Source of the DNA: Rutpela maculata
Taxonomy: Eukaryota; Arthropoda; Insecta; Coleoptera; Cerambycidae
Assembly: GCA_936432065.2 (NCBI GenBank)
Contig: OW386286.2
Coordinates: 22,503,179 to 22,567,178, forward strand
Direction: 5' to 3'
DNA: 64,000 nucleotides
The translations under genes were made by a program, and so were the position numbers. How positions within the stretch are numbered: position 1 is the stretch's first letter; each line of letters begins with the position of its first letter. This document shows, one piece after another, positions 46,131 through 56,936 of this stretch. The notes under the pieces were generated by a model. That model did no database searches, had not been told where the DNA came from, and worked only from the letters and a program-made list of their open reading frames with translations.

Positions 46131-46485
46131 ACCGGCTCGGTGGCGCAGTGCTTAAGGTGTTAAGCTTGCGACCACGGGGTCCCAGGTTCGAATCCTGGCT
46201 AGGGTATGGATGTGTAGTGGCGTTTTTCATGTGTTGCCGAGATGGTAGCAGTGAACTAGATTGCCGTTGTGTGAGAGACAACACAATCTAGTCGCTCTCC
46301 TCTCCTGAGTTCGAGTCTCAGCTACGGCAGATGGCAATGTCGCAGGGAATGGGTGTTGTGATATTGTCTATGTGTGTGTGTGTCCGTCCTGGTTGAGTGG
46401 TAGAATAGCCTACGGCTAAACTCCGCCAGGACATTAATATAAATAAGGCGATTAAAAAAAATAATAATAATAAAAAAAAAACATG
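46131..46485 (+). mobile_element. tRNA-derived SINE
   Basis: The head has box A TGGCGCAGTGCT (46141-46152) and a perfect box B GGTTCGAATCC (46185-46195). A second box B-like GAGTTCGAGTCTC follows near 46307-46319, so the body may be a fused tRNA dimer. The tail is AT-rich: AAAAAAAATAATAATAATAA into an A run near 46455-46485. The acceptor stem does not pair, so it is not a tRNA gene. It sits inside the TTA-flanked TIR element. Confidence 0.7.
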
Positions 46486-47187
46486 TTTATAAACCACCGT
46501 TGGGAGCAATATCCTCGGAAATTTTGTATAATAGTGGGGTCTAAAGTGTCCTCACCGTACATCCGGCTCTATCAAGTAATGGAATACATTGGAAAATACT
46601 GTATTTTCTCCTAAAAATGATATTTCCATGTCTCCCAAAATTTTCTATTCATTTCGAACCTGGAAATATGACAAATCACGATTTTTCATGATTTTCGTCC
46701 AATTTTGACCTCTACCTCGAAAATTCGTCCGCAAACATGCTACTCTAACTTCAGATTCGTGTTCAGCGCCCCAAAAATATAAAGAAAAGTGGGCCTTAAT
46801 TCTCGCTCAAGAATTTTTTTTGTGGGCCTGTGTTATTAATGTGGGGTCGTACAGCACAGAAATTCCCATCTCAGCGTTTTTTCTTGGTACAGGGATGTGG
46901 GGAAAATCACTGAATGCGCAGAAAGAAGTGGCTTGTATAAGTATAAGAGGAGTAAGAATGGGTCTAGCGGGAATTGATAAATGAGGATATAATCTGGTGA
47001 GTGGCTATCCAGCTGTGAATTTTGGGACGCTAACCCGCTGCAAATTTATAAAAGAACACCCCCAAAACATTATAGGTTTACTCATGGAGATTGGACGAAT
47101 TTATTAATTTACCCCCAAACATCATAAATCTCGATTCCCATTCATTTTGGATGATCTAAGGCTCGCCCCACTTTGTAAAAAAAGTGA

Positions 47188-47462
47188 GATGAAAAAAATC
47201 ATAAATTTATGAATGGCAATCAGAAATTCGGTATATATGAACCTACTGAGTGCGAAAATACATTCACCATCTTTGAAAAGTGGTACAAAAACTAATAATT
47301 ATAGTTGGAATCAGGCGCTTAGTCCATTCAACCATTCTAGCGGGCCCTCGTATGTACCACTGTTCAAAGATAGCGGAGGTATCTTTGTACTCAGTAGGCT
47401 CATACTTCACACATACCAAATGAATGCCATTCATAAACTTGTGATTTTTTTTTTTACAAAAT
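47188..47462. repeat. Palindromic element, ~275 bp
   Basis: AAAAAAATCATAAATTTATG and AATGGCAATC at the left pair with inverted GCCATTCATAAACTTGTGAT near 47428-47450. CCTACTGAGTGCGAAAATAC and CATCTTTGAAAAGTGGTAC pair with GTACCACTGTTCAAAGAT and GTACTCAGTAGG. The plus-strand frame 47213-47557 simply reads through it and is not supported. Confidence 0.7.
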
Positions 47463-48589
47463 ATCGCCTGTTTAGCGTCGCCCGTACTAAAATTTTCGAT
47501 GGCAACAGTAAATTCTCGACTTTTGTGATTGAAATAACTTCAAATTTTCAAGAATAAAATTATGATCTTTTTACCTAACTTCAGTGTTTCAGAATTCAGA
47601 GCTGGCGAGCCGCGTCCGTCAGATTATTTTTCCATTATTTTTCGATTCCCGTAAACCACATTCGTTAACCTATTATTATAGACAATTAGCGGCCTGGTCT
47701 ACAAGTCCTCTCGGGAACCGAAGCATAATTATTGATGTGTGGTCAGTTACTGATACCGTCAGGGAAATCTTTTTGTTTACAAAATGTAGAGGTCATCGAA
47801 ATTGAGTTAAGTAATAAAATTTTGATTTATAATATTGAGTATTATTTTTAATAGTATTTGCCGATCTGGGATTATAGTCCAGTCAATTTAAGTGCCAATG
47901 GATGGATTTTCATGAAGCCTTGTGCAATGTGTTTGTAATGATGTTAATAAAAAGTTGAAAAGAAGATTAGAGTAGGAAATAATCGGTTTCCGTAACATGT
48001 AGAATTAGGTCAAAAATGAAAAAAAAACAAACAATTTATTTACCTTTTTTGGCCCAAAATAAGATGTTTTTACTCTTGTGAATTTTTCGAAAAATGCATA
48101 TTTTTTTCATATTTTCTCGGAAAAACTCGATGAAAACACACTTTACAGAAAAGTTGCAAATAAAAAAAGTCTTGTATTTCGGATGATAAATTCACTTGAA
48201 TTTTTTCAGATTTTTTTTTCAACTTTTACATTTCCCACCAATTTTAGGAATTTTCGAGTGGCCATATCATTCTTTTCTAGGTATTTAATTCTTGAAAACA
48301 TTCCTCTCAACTTTTCTACTAAATACTTATTTTATAAATGCCATCGGAAATGTCCGTCAACAACTATCCTCTAACATTTTATTGATTCTACCTTAAACAT
48401 ACTAAAGTTATTATCAAAACATAATGAACCAACGTTAGATGAGCTGCTTGAGTAGGAGGTAAATGGTAAAATATTATTCAAATTTACTAAGCTTATTTGC
48501 ATGAAACCAATTTTTTAAAATTCGTATTAATCCGTTTCATGTATTCTCATGAGTTTAATTTAAAGACAACAGCTGTATGAGCAAAGCTA
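47463..48589. other. No gene recognised
   Basis: The short frames (47584-47805, 48078-48374) lack domains. AT-rich, no paired repeats. Confidence 0.3.
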
Positions 48590-49090
48590 AGTATATTTCC
48601 TCACACTGTTGAAACTTAGTAAGCAGTATTAGTATATAAAAGGAAAACAGGATAGGTCCCAAAACTGTACCTCGAAGGACGCCAGATTTTAAATGCGCAG
48701 GTTTACTAAGTGTATCATCTATCTTCATGTACTGGGTACGACTAGAGAAATAGTTTTCTATTAAGTCATAGATAGTTTTCCTTAAGCCACAGTCTTACCT
48801 ATGTAAGAGTTGACTGTGTCAAATGCTTTCGCGAAGTCTACGATATGCAAAAGCAAGGAGTCCGTTCATCCAGTGCACTGTAAAGGTATCGTGTTAAGCA
48901 AGCTATTGCGTCTTTAGTTGACCTGTTTTCGCGAAAACCAAACTATATAGATCATAAGATACTATTTTGTTAAAAAATGTTGTTAGTTTTATGATATTTA
49001 CAAAAATCTTGACAAAATTGGAAATTATGGGTCTATAATTAACTAAATCTGCAGTATCGCCACCTATATGCATTAATTTAATAACAATAA
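48590..49090 (-). mobile_element. LINE reverse transcriptase fragment (fingers to motif B)
   Basis: Minus strand from 49085, with frame breaks: DTADLVNYRPIISNFVKIF (the NYRPIS motif); FRENRSTKDAIACLTRYLY; IVDFAKAFDTVNS (motif A); then GTVLGPILF (motif B). The order is that of CR1/jockey RTs. It adjoins the 3' tail of the LINE at 49095, so that LINE probably inserted into or next to it. Confidence 0.8.
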
Positions 49091-49530
49091 TAATAATAAT
49101 TCATTTATTGATTCCAGTTTGCCAACAAATGGATAGGACAAGTCAAAATAGTACATAGTATGTAAATAATAATTGCTTATAAATTAGACGGAAGTACACA
49201 TTTATAAAATAAAGCACAATAATAAATACGATAAACAAAATAATAGGCTAAAACTATAACAGAACATTTGGCGTCTATAAAATTTATATAAAGTTCAAAG
49301 TCTGAAAGCAATAAAAGAGACAAGTCTTTGTTACAATTAATTTTTATATGTGTGCATATCATGATATGTACACATATAAAAATATGACTATGGTTGTAAG
49401 AGGTCTGTCTGTTCGTTCAGGTCAAAATATTCCCGTAATGTATAAAAACAATTGGTGGTGATGGTGGTGAGGGGAGGGGGTTGTCATTGGACATAGTCCT
49501 TTAGTCACAGAATTTGTATGTAATTTTAGT

Positions 49531-50874
49531 TTATATTTTTAAATTTGTTGCTCTAATAAACTCAACTAGGATATCGAAAATATCTTTACAACTCAGGCTT
49601 ATTAAATGGGTGATGCTTACCGGTAATTGAACATTGTTAAGTATCAATTTTTTAAAAAGGATTGTTCTAGGCTGTCTGAAATATTCGCAATAAAAAAAGA
49701 TGTGATTTAGATCTCCAATGGAAACGCCATCACAAGTGCAAAGAGGAGAATTTTCTACACCAATTTTGTGTAAGTGAGAGGGAAAACAGCCATGGTTTAG
49801 CTTTAATCTAGTAATCGTGGATGAATAGAACTTTGAGACTGAGTAGTTGAATATGTGAGGGATTGTCTTTGGAAGTTTCGTGTGAATTAGCGTATAGTGG
49901 TTATGAGACGTTTTTGTAAAATCGGACCAGTATATTTCCCACTTTGCGCGAATATCATGCTTGTATATGTTGATTAAATCCTCATTAGTAACTACGTTAT
50001 TAATTTCCCGAAGAGATGTAGCTTCTTTAGCGAGTTTGTCCGCAATTTCATTTCCTGCAATCCCGGAATGTCCCTTCGTCCATATGAAAAGTACACTGGT
50101 ACCTCTTTTTTGAAGATCCACTACCTTCTTTTTAATATCAAAAATTACATGATTGTTGCATGACTTATAACAGGCATTACTAATAGCTTTTAGAACCGAT
50201 TGTGAGTCCGACACAATTACATAATTCCATCTACTTAAATTATTTTCTGTTATCCAACTCAAACTACGCAGTATTGCGTAAGCTTCGGCTGTATAAATGG
50301 AGCTTATATCCGGCAGTGCAAACTTAAAAGATTGTTTGTTATTAGATACAAAGAAAGCACACCCTGTACCCTCACTGCATTTGGAACCGTCAGTATAAAT
50401 GATTATGTCTTTATTGTGGCTGCTCAATAAGGAACTCAGAAGGTTATTATTGACTCTGGGAATAGTTGTGAAGCTAGGAAATATGCCTGTTGGCTTGAAT
50501 AATAAAACATACTCTAACATGAAAATCGGATGTTTATCACTACGTGTCATAAACTTTTCATGTTTGCTTGTGTTTGTAAATGCATCTGCTAGTGGAGGAG
50601 GACTATTTTTTATGTTCCAAAATTTATTAGTAAAATTTTCTATTGAAAGACTGTATATATTATTCAGAATTATATTACTATTATACGATCTTAATTTAAT
50701 AATAAATTTACAGGCTAAGAATTGTGGTCTTAGGTTCAAGGGAGCTTCTTGGACCTCAGCCAGAATAGCAGGGCATGGAGAGCTCTTCATAGCACCGATG
50801 CATATGCGGATAGCTTTATACTGAATACGATCTAATATTTCTAAATTTGTATTAGATGACGACCCATATAGCAC
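49531..50874 (-). pseudogene. LINE ORF2 C-terminus: RNase H domain and zinc knuckle
   Basis: 447 open codons. RT thumb residues come first (SSNTNLEILDRIQYKAIRIC). The RNase H domain spans about residues 155-285 and keeps all acidic residues: YTDGSK (D162), TAEAYA (E197), SDSQS (D223), then KGHSGIAGNEIADKLAKE with H269 and D279. A C-terminal knuckle SPLCTCDG..GDLNHIFFYC follows. RNase H degrades the RNA strand during second-strand synthesis. This frame is separated from the RT frame by a stop and a single-base shift near 50900, so no full protein can be made. A related but shorter RNase H tail lies at 3071-3385. Confidence 0.85.
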
Positions 50875-51050
50875 ACAACCATAATCTAAATAGATCGAAT
50901 GTAAGACCTGTAGAAGGTTAGACTAACGTTCGGATCTGCACCATATTTGCTTTTAGAGACACACTTTAGCATATTTTTGCCTTTCTCGCACTTATTCTTG
51001 ATATGTTCGATGTGTTTAGACCATTTCAATTTATTGTCCAAAACTATACC
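50875..51050 (-). pseudogene. LINE RT-to-RNase H linker, out of frame
   Basis: The minus strand reads GIVLDNKLKWSKHIEHIKNK and then FYRSYIRSI before a stop near 50906. A one-base shift then returns to the downstream frame (DYGCVLYGSS). The stop at 51051-51053 is TAA where related LINEs have a leucine codon (KYLGI). The region therefore holds one nonsense change and one frameshift. Confidence 0.75.
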
Positions 51051-51797
51051 TTAGTATTTATAATGGTCTACTATTGGAATATCAAGATCGCAGAGTGTAA
51101 TAATATTTGGTGTCCTGAGTCTATGCCTGGTAAAAATCATATCCGCCGACTTTTCCGGGGATATGGTAAATCCATTATCAAATAACCACTGTTTTAGGCA
51201 GTACATTATGTACTTTAGGTCTTTCATACATTCGTTATATGTTTTTTGGTTGGTGTATATGCATATGTCAGCTGCATACTGAATTGTTTTTATTGGGAGG
51301 CTAAACATACCATGCAAATCCTGAGTGTATACATTAAATAAAAGGGGACTCAAGACAGAACCCTGTGGAAGTCCTTTAGAAACAACTCTAGGCCCAAGCA
51401 AATTATTGTTATGGTCTTTAATAAAGATTTTTCTATTAGTATATAAATCGGTAATTCTAGCAGCTACATTCATTCCGATTCCCAAATTGTATAACTTATT
51501 ATTTAATATATCCAAGTCAACTGCATCATATGCACCTTTTAAATCAACATATAAACAAGCTAAGTACGTATTTTGTGAGAAAGATAATTGTACGTCGGAT
51601 ACTAATTGTGCACCTGCGTCTATAGTGCCATTTCCCTTAAGAAATCCATATTGAGCATGAGGTAACAGTGATCTATTTTCTACTTGCCATTCGAGTCTTA
51701 ATCTAATTATTCTTTCGAAAGTTTTAACTAGGCAGGACATAAGTGATATAGGTCGATATGATGAAGGTACTAGCGTGTCCTTATTTGATTTTAACAA
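51051..51797 (-). pseudogene. LINE reverse transcriptase domain with YAAD in place of YADD
   Basis: 248 open codons: SSYRPISLMSCLVKTFERI (residues 12-30), HAQYGFLKGN, LYVDLKGAYDAVD with the motif A Asp at residue 85, GLPQGSVLSPLLFNVYTQDL (142-161), and QYAADICIY at 173-181. The usual motif C is YADD; here the first Asp is Ala, so polymerisation should be abolished. The other motifs are well kept. Upstream, 51800-52380 continues the frame with several stops. Confidence 0.85.
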
Positions 51798-52399
51798 TAG
51801 AATTATTGCTAGTTTTCTTTAAACTGCGGAATATAATCTCCGTTTACCCATCAGTTATTATAAATTTGTAGAAGTAACTGTTTTGCAGAGTCTGGCAAGT
51901 TTCTCAACATTTTGTATGAAAAACTATCTATCCCGGGTGAAGAGTTGCTTGTGTTTTCTAGAGGAATATCTAATTCGCTTATAGTAAATTTTTCAATTAG
52001 TTGGTTGTTTGATGTTGGTGTGTGGTAGTTATTCGGGTTTATTTGTTAAAGGGTTTTTTTTAGTCTAATAATTTTGATTGTTAATTTTTTTAACGAACTT
52101 CCATATTTCTGAAGGGTGGGTATTTTTATTTAGTTTATTTAAAAATATTTTCCAACTTTTTTTTTGTTTAATTCTGAATAATCGTTTAGTTTATGCATCT
52201 ATATTTTTAAAAGATAAATAATTTTCTAAGTTAGACTGTGCTTTGTATTTGGTCAGTGCTTCTCGACGAGAAATATCCAAGCGAGTACAATTATCGTCCC
52301 ACCAGATGGGACGAGGTGCCTTTGGTGAGAATGGTTTGTTTATTTTCATAGAGCTAGAAGACGCATTATTTATAAGTGATACTAGTAGGCTAAATTAAT

Positions 52400-53080
52400 C
52401 CACATTGCTTATAAAAACAATTGCTTATAAGAAACTTTTTTAAATTTCTTTTAAACTTATGAATAATATCGTAGGATTTTATTCTTTGTGGTAGTTTATT
52501 GTACACGGTTGCGCAAGTATAGTAAAGACTTTTTCTAAGAAGTGCTAAGTTGTAGTGGTTAATATGAATTTCATTTGCGGATCTGATATTGTAAGAGTGA
52601 ATATTACTTCCCTATATAAATTTATTTTTATTTACATGTACGAAGGTAGCGGCCTCGAAAATTAATATGGACGTCAGTGTTAGAATATTGTTTTCTGTGA
52701 AAGTTGACCTACATGATTCTAAAGGACCGAGGGAGCAGATTAAACGAATAATTCTTTTCTGTTGGATAAAAACTCTATGTGATGCAGAACTAGAACCCCA
52801 AAGGATAACTAAGTATTTGAGGTGGCTATAGGCAAGGCTATAGTACACGTTTATTAACTGGGCTTGAGATAAAATATTTTTTAAGTTCCTAATTGCAAAA
52901 AGGCTGAATTTAATTTATTACTTATAAGGTTAATATGTTCCTCCCAATTCAGTTTTTCGTCAATCATAATACCTAGAACTTTTATATTTGAAGATTTTTA
53001 TAGTTGACAGTTGTGTATTTTAAGGTTTAGCTGAGGTTGTTCACGTCTGTCATTGGTTTTATAATGCCCGTTTTAAGCGC
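52400..53080 (-). mobile_element. CR1-like LINE thumb and C-terminal fragment
   Basis: The minus strand from 53000 reads, with breaks, MIDEKLNWEEHINLISNKLN, FAIRNLKNILSQAQLINVYY, then the 78-codon frame 52612-52848 with YYSLAYSHLKYLVILWGSSS and FIQQKRIIRLICSLGPLESC. This is the usual post-YADD part of CR1 RTs. It is of a different clade from its neighbour at 49095-52390 and lies just upstream of that element's truncated 5' end. Confidence 0.8.
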
Positions 53081-53589
53081 TTTTGGAAAAGTCCAGTACT
53101 AATACTTTTATTAATTATATAACTTAAAATACTCCCTATTTTCATCACATATTTCTGTCAGAGTCGATAACTGTTAACATAATTGTTTTATCCATAGAGT
53201 GGCGCAGTTTTTGCCTCTTGAAGACAATTCAGCGTACATTCCTGCTTAATTTGAAATGGATAGCCAGTCGTATAATTAATAAAGGTTTTAAATGTTTTAT
53301 TATTTTTATGTTTATATCATACTTCTGAACAATCTTTACCATCTTGGATATATGGCACCGTTAGTGCCTAGTGGTCACACTCCATAGGAAAGTTATGGAG
53401 TATAGGTTGAAGCGTTTGTATTTTCGTTCTTTCTCTACCGTGTGGCACTGAGAAGCCTGTACAATGGGGTCAATCAGCTCTCCTGACATTTGTGGTTCTA
53501 TGGTTTGCTGCACTTAAAGGGAAGAGTATAAACCAGACTGAAAAAAGTCAGAACAAGTCTAGTTGTGCCATCTATGGTAAGCTAGATTA
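53081..53589. other. No gene recognised
   Basis: No domain or repeat structure was seen. Confidence 0.3.
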
Positions 53590-53770
53590 ACTATTTATAT
53601 CATAAATACCTTTGCAAAATATGGGAGACAAGATGGCTCGATAGAACCTCAATATTCGTGCCAATACATAAGAAGGGAACGACGTATGTCTGTGATAACT
53701 ACATGTTGCTGGCATTAACTTCACATGCCTGTAGAAGATAACAAATTTATGAAAAACTTAATTATGTAAT
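53590..53770 (+). mobile_element. Short LINE reverse transcriptase scrap
   Basis: Around 53630-53750 the plus strand reads FVPIHKKGTTYVCDNYMLLA and then LTSHACRR. This parallels the PI.KKGD...C.NYR.I.L.SHA motif at the entrance of several LINE RTs. It is only ~150 bp long. Confidence 0.55.
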
Positions 53771-54358
53771 TTTATGATCTATACCACCAACCAAAAATTA
53801 AGCAATTAAATTTACTGAATGACAGATACACCATCTCTTAGTTTTTTTGTTTATATAGAATATTCTAGATGGCTGGGGCGGAATATACTGGCAGGGTGAA
53901 TATTTGTAATGCAATTTTAGATATATGTGTATGTGTAATTATACCTAATGAGCACCACAAAATCATTAGTTTAAATGAAACTAATTGTTCACATGGTTTA
54001 TAATCATTTATGAAAGCAGCTCGCATACATTTTACAAATATTCATATCAAATAATATGTGACGCTCGGGCATACATACCAAACACCCTTAGTATTTCATA
54101 AATTCTGACTTTGTGATATATTTTTATTCGATATACAATAAGCCAAGACCAATAATATATACTTAGTACGTGAATTAGGGAATACAGAAAAAAATGGTTA
54201 TTTATTTTAAATAATTTACCTAAAATATATTAAATAAAAATATTTCTTTGTTTCCCGGTTTCTTATAATTTCATGAACTCTTAGTACAAAAGATGTTTAT
54301 TCCTTAAGTGTAATAGGGGGAGAAAAGCTCTTAGGATGACTATTGGATTATGTGAATG
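53771..54358. other. No gene recognised
   Basis: AT-rich, without domains or paired repeats. Confidence 0.3.
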
Positions 54359-54676
54359 TTATTTGGGCCATAAATATTTCTTTCTCGTAATGTTGTAGAA
54401 TATCCTAAAAGGTGAAACAAAAGGATCTAGAGTATTTTTAAATATGCAGAAAACTTGAGAGACTGTAGTTCCATTAAGAACCATTTTCTGACTCATATTT
54501 AGAAAAGAAAATCCATTAGTTGTCGCAAAAATGTATGTTTGAATTCGAAATAATTTATTACAGATAATGTTCGTAATGTTTATCATGTCGTTATGTCTAG
54601 GCCTAAAACAACATAATTGCTGAGATATAGGAACATTTTGGCTCTGAAATACATGTTCTAATAATTTATAGAACAT
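54359..54676 (-). pseudogene. Unrecognised ORF, possibly from a transposon-associated protein
   Basis: 105 codons from ATG 54676. Contents: EHVFQSQNVPISQQLCCFRP, then VFCIFKNTLDPFVSPFRIFY near the C-terminus. The ..F...DPF....T-like end faintly recalls proteins linked to C2H2-zinc-finger transposon ORFs in arthropods, but no catalytic motif is visible. It has no intron and no TIRs were found around it. Could be an old exon or chance ORF. Confidence 0.25.
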
Positions 54677-55041
54677 GTTAACGCAAAAAAATAAAGGCGT
54701 ATCAAATCCGTACGAATTTTACTATTATAACTCTAATATTTATTTAAAAAATAGTACTACACTAACCCTGCCAAAATCGACGCAGTGGGTATGTTTGAAA
54801 ATGCACCCCAGAAATTATTTTTTAGAAGAAAACTTTTGAACTTACTCCCAGTAGTCATAATTCTAAAGAATTCACAGCGATGATTTAACGCAATGGTCTT
54901 GTAGAAGAATTTATTACCTACCTAGTTTTTAAAAAATCTGTTGAAATACACATTACTAATTTATTAATTTTTTATTAGTGTAATGTACTCAAAATCATAC
55001 ATGAGAAACAACTATTCTAAATGATGCAAAGGGTTAAAATA
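54677..55041. other. No gene recognised
   Basis: AT-rich with no supported feature. Confidence 0.3.
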
Positions 55042-55967
55042 TAGTTATTTATGTACCAAAGGTTGTAAGTGTTATTTTTTTGGTCGAGAATACAGTTTGC
55101 AATCCGAGGCCCGTAGGGTCGAGGTTTGCAAGTATTCGAGACCAAAAAATCGCACTTTACGACCTGCCTGCGGTGCATATTATATTTTTCGTGATACCCA
55201 TGAATCATTAAACTAGAAAAAAATTGAGAAAAACTAGTGGGAAACTATAATTATTTGAGTAAGATTTCATATTTGCTAATAGTAAAGGTAGCGATGATTG
55301 AAAAGAAGAAAATTCTCCCAAATTTACTTTATTTCCCTAGGGACGTTATGAAAAATAACGACCCGTTATAAATAATGGTTATGCTAGTAAGCTAATTTAA
55401 AAAAAAAACAGTGCAATAAAAAATGATATCATAATAATATTATTTATCCAACACTTTCATATAAAGTGATCTTTATTGATGAGATTTTGAAGGTATAAAG
55501 TGGCCCATAAGTCACTAGTGATATAAAGTAGTGAGCTAAAGTATACTTTAGATCACTAGTGAGGTAAAGTGATTTAGTCACTAAAGAGTAATTTTAATAT
55601 AAAAAAGTCCAAGCAATTTATTTATTGTCTTTATTATACGGAAAATTAACAAAACAAAGAATCCATGCACTAACACTTATTTATTTATATTTATGTTAAC
55701 ATTTATTGTCATCATATTCGATTTTTCACAAAGAAAACTGCTCTCCTGTACACAATTTTTTTTATACTACTAACGACGTCTGTATCGCCTGACTCGTTGC
55801 GCTGCTCTCCCTGTATTTTTTTTAGCAATAACAATCTTGTTTGAGTCTGAATCTTCCAAATAACCCTCCGCCACGGTGGATGATTTCCACCCACCGTGAC
55901 GTTTAAGGGTGGTAATTTCACCCCCAGCATTGGCCAAAAGAGTTGCCGAGGAACGGCGCATGCTATG

Positions 55968-56936
55968 TAGTGTTGCCGCGAGACTCGTCTCGTCGAGAAA
56001 TTAGTTTTTCTCGTCTCGTCTCGACATTGTCTGGACGAGATCTTTCAGCCTCTCGTCTCGACATATTCTCGTCTACCCAAAATCTCGTCTCGAGGCCGAG
56101 ATCTCGTCTCGTCTCGACAAATGTGAAATTTCCCATTTTTCCCTTTTTTTTCACAAGTGAAATCTCTGTTTATTTTTATAAAGTGGCAGATCATAAAGAA
56201 GATATTTTAAAATGGTGGAAAGACCATGATAAAATATACCCTAATTTGGCCCGTATGACAAGGAATTATTTAAGCACACCAGCCAGCCGAAAGGTTGTTC
56301 TCAAAAGCGGGACTTATTATCAGAAAACATCGAAATCGCCTTAATAACGAATCTGCAAGGGTTTTATTGTGTATGAATAAATGGGGTCTTCGCCGATAAA
56401 AGATACAATTCGCATCAATATGTAAAAAACATGTAAATGCAAAATAATACCTAACTATAATTAGGTAGTAGGTGGTAGGTGTAGTTATTAAGTTTATTAT
56501 TATAATTTTTTTTCTTAAAATATTTACAATATGCCCAAATAGTAAAAGGCATGAAATAAATTTTATGAAATAAATCTTGAGTTGACTATAGACAGTGATC
56601 CTTTTGTTTACTTTAATGTTTGTAATATTTGCTTTTTTAAAAAAATAAAAAGTGAAATTTTTCTGATATGTATATTATTTTTGTAAATATTTATATCCTC
56701 AATTTAATTCAGGTTTATATTATTCATTAGAAGGTCAAATGTAGAACAATTTTACAATAAAAAAAGTCGAGAAATTCTCGTCTCAGCGAGATCTCGACTT
56801 TAAAAATCTCGTCTCGTCTCGATTTTTCGAGACGAGAAAAATATTTGGTCTCGTTTCGACAAGTCGGGACGAGACGAGACGAGACGAGACGAGACGAGAC
56901 GAGACCGAGAAATGTCTCGTCTCGGCGGCATCACTA
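55968..56936 (+). mobile_element. hAT element fragment with GAGAC-rich ends and an exact 8-bp duplication
   Basis: ATGCTATG occurs at 55960-55967 and 56937-56944. The tips TAGTGTTGCCG..CGAGAC and GTCTCGGCGGCATCACTA are near-exact inverted repeats. The ends contain many GAGAC/GTCTC words, including a pure (GAGAC)n run at 56872-56904. Internally the plus strand reads DHKEDILKWWKDHDKIYPNL then MTRNYLSTPAS (56185-56290), the C-terminal hAT dimerisation motif W W.....YP.L....YL..P.S. Most of the transposase is missing, so this is an internally deleted, non-autonomous copy, 969 bp long. Confidence 0.88.
56872..56904. repeat. (GAGAC)n microsatellite
   Basis: About six tandem GAGAC pentamers inside the right end of the hAT element. 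The same pentamer is scattered through both ends, so it probably expanded from the TIR motif. Confidence 0.85.

Larger units (their letters stand above)
44122..46832 (+). mobile_element. TIR element with 3-bp TTA duplication (PIF/Harbinger-like), multiply invaded
   Basis: TTA at 44119-44121 precedes CACAGGCCCACAAAAAA, and TTTTTTGTGGGCCTGTG is followed by TTA at 46833-46835. The arms are ~280 bp, with landmarks AATTCTTGAGCGA, GGTTCGAAATGAA, GAGACATGGAAATAT and AATGTATTCCATTACTTGAT all mirrored. A 3-bp TTA/TAA duplication is the PIF/Harbinger pattern. The left arm is split by the two-hairpin repeat (about 44345-44828), and a SINE lies in the interior. The only coding remnant is at 45290-45759 and is not a recognisable Harbinger transposase. 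Confidence 0.7.
49095..52390 (-). mobile_element. LINE with RT and RNase H domains, nearly complete ORF2 C-terminal two-thirds
   Basis: The 3' tail is (ATT)n at 49085-49105 on the plus strand. Coding on the minus strand runs from about 52380 to 49531. A linker (PRPIWWDDNCTRLDISRREA near 52270) is followed by an RT-entry segment (SSPGIDSFSYKMLRNLPD near 51940), the RT (51797-51051) and the RNase H with C-terminal knuckle (50874-49531). The apurinic endonuclease is absent. RNase H places it with I, R1/LOA or jockey-related clades. It is the best preserved retroelement in the window but carries at least four disabling changes. Confidence 0.85.

Noticed and set aside
46131..46203. Functional tRNA gene suggested by perfect A and B boxes
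   Set aside because: The seven bases before box A do not pair with those after the T arm, and the segment continues into a SINE body with an AT tail.
50399..50824. 141-codon plus-strand ORF
   Set aside because: Shadow of the well-supported minus-strand LINE frame.
55943..56154. Arg/Ser-rich ORFs on both strands at the hAT end
   Set aside because: These come from repeated GAGAC/GTCTC words, not from a protein.
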